Origin: Desulfocapsa sp. | GTDB taxonomy: Bacteria; Desulfobacterota; Desulfobulbia; Desulfobulbales; Desulfocapsaceae | Direction: 5' to 3' | Length of the DNA stretch: 6,487 bases | Assembly (NCBI GenBank): GCA_029934815.1 | Contig: JAOZLM010000131.1 | Coordinates: 1-6,487, forward strand | In this document: one piece after another, positions 6,455 to 6,487 of the stretch | Position numbering within the stretch: position 1 is the first letter of the stretch | Layout of the letters: the number at the start of each line of letters is the position of its first letter | Notes under the pieces: model-generated | Seen by the model: the letters and a program-made list of their open reading frames with translations, nothing else | What the model was told of the DNA's origin: nothing | Database searches by the model: none | Made by a program: the position numbers and the translations under genes

Positions 6455-6487
6455 ACCGTTTTGATGGGTGAGAGACACAAAACTTTT

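Noticed and set aside
6458..6487. GTTTTG / CAAAAC inverted repeat followed by TTTT after the acetyltransferase gene, as a possible terminator
   Set aside because: The stem is 6 base pairs and AT-rich with a 14-base loop, and the T-run is cut by the window edge. Too weak to call, though its position would suit a terminator.

Overview
The window reads as chromosomal DNA, of moderate GC by eye, from a Gram-negative bacterium that makes type IVa pili. The tandem PilT-family ATPases, the small neighbouring protein and a Roadblock/cNMP/PilZ fusion protein suggest a member of the Desulfobacterota (the former Deltaproteobacteria). That placement comes from memory of family distributions and was not checked by a search.

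Layout, left to right. Positions 2-409 hold the 3' end of a plus-strand gene of unknown function with a Ser/Asp-rich linker. It converges, with a 10-base gap, on a run of five minus-strand genes at 420-5774. In transcription order these are: a small 78-82 residue protein (5526-5774); two PilT-family ATPases in tandem (4407-5492 and 3342-4400, 6 bases apart); a 10-helix EamA/DMT permease (2333-3220); and a 590-residue multidomain signalling protein (420-2192). On the right, a YhbS-like GNAT acetyltransferase (about 5975-6454, plus strand) is divergent from the small-protein/PilT group. A roughly 200-base intergenic region between them carries a good sigma70-type promoter and overlapping inverted repeats.

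How the genes may work together. PilT-family ATPases power retraction of type IV pili. The 590-residue protein has the complete c-di-GMP-binding signature of PilZ domains, a cyclic-nucleotide-type domain whose phosphate-binding arginine appears to be missing, and a Roadblock-like N-terminus. It is a plausible regulator of the pilus motors. It has its own promoter, however, and the permease gene lies between it and the pilT genes, so the functional link is inference from position.

The most striking observation is in the two ATPases. The His box of PilT normally has two histidines, in a motif of the form GHLVFGTLHT. Each paralogue here has lost one, and they have lost opposite ones: the downstream ATPase has Ile in place of the first, and the upstream ATPase has Ser in place of the second. 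The downstream ATPase also lacks an arginine ahead of Walker B that its partner keeps. This pattern suggests paralogues that have specialised, possibly as subunits that depend on each other. I found no RNA genes, CRISPR arrays, insertion sequences or att sites.
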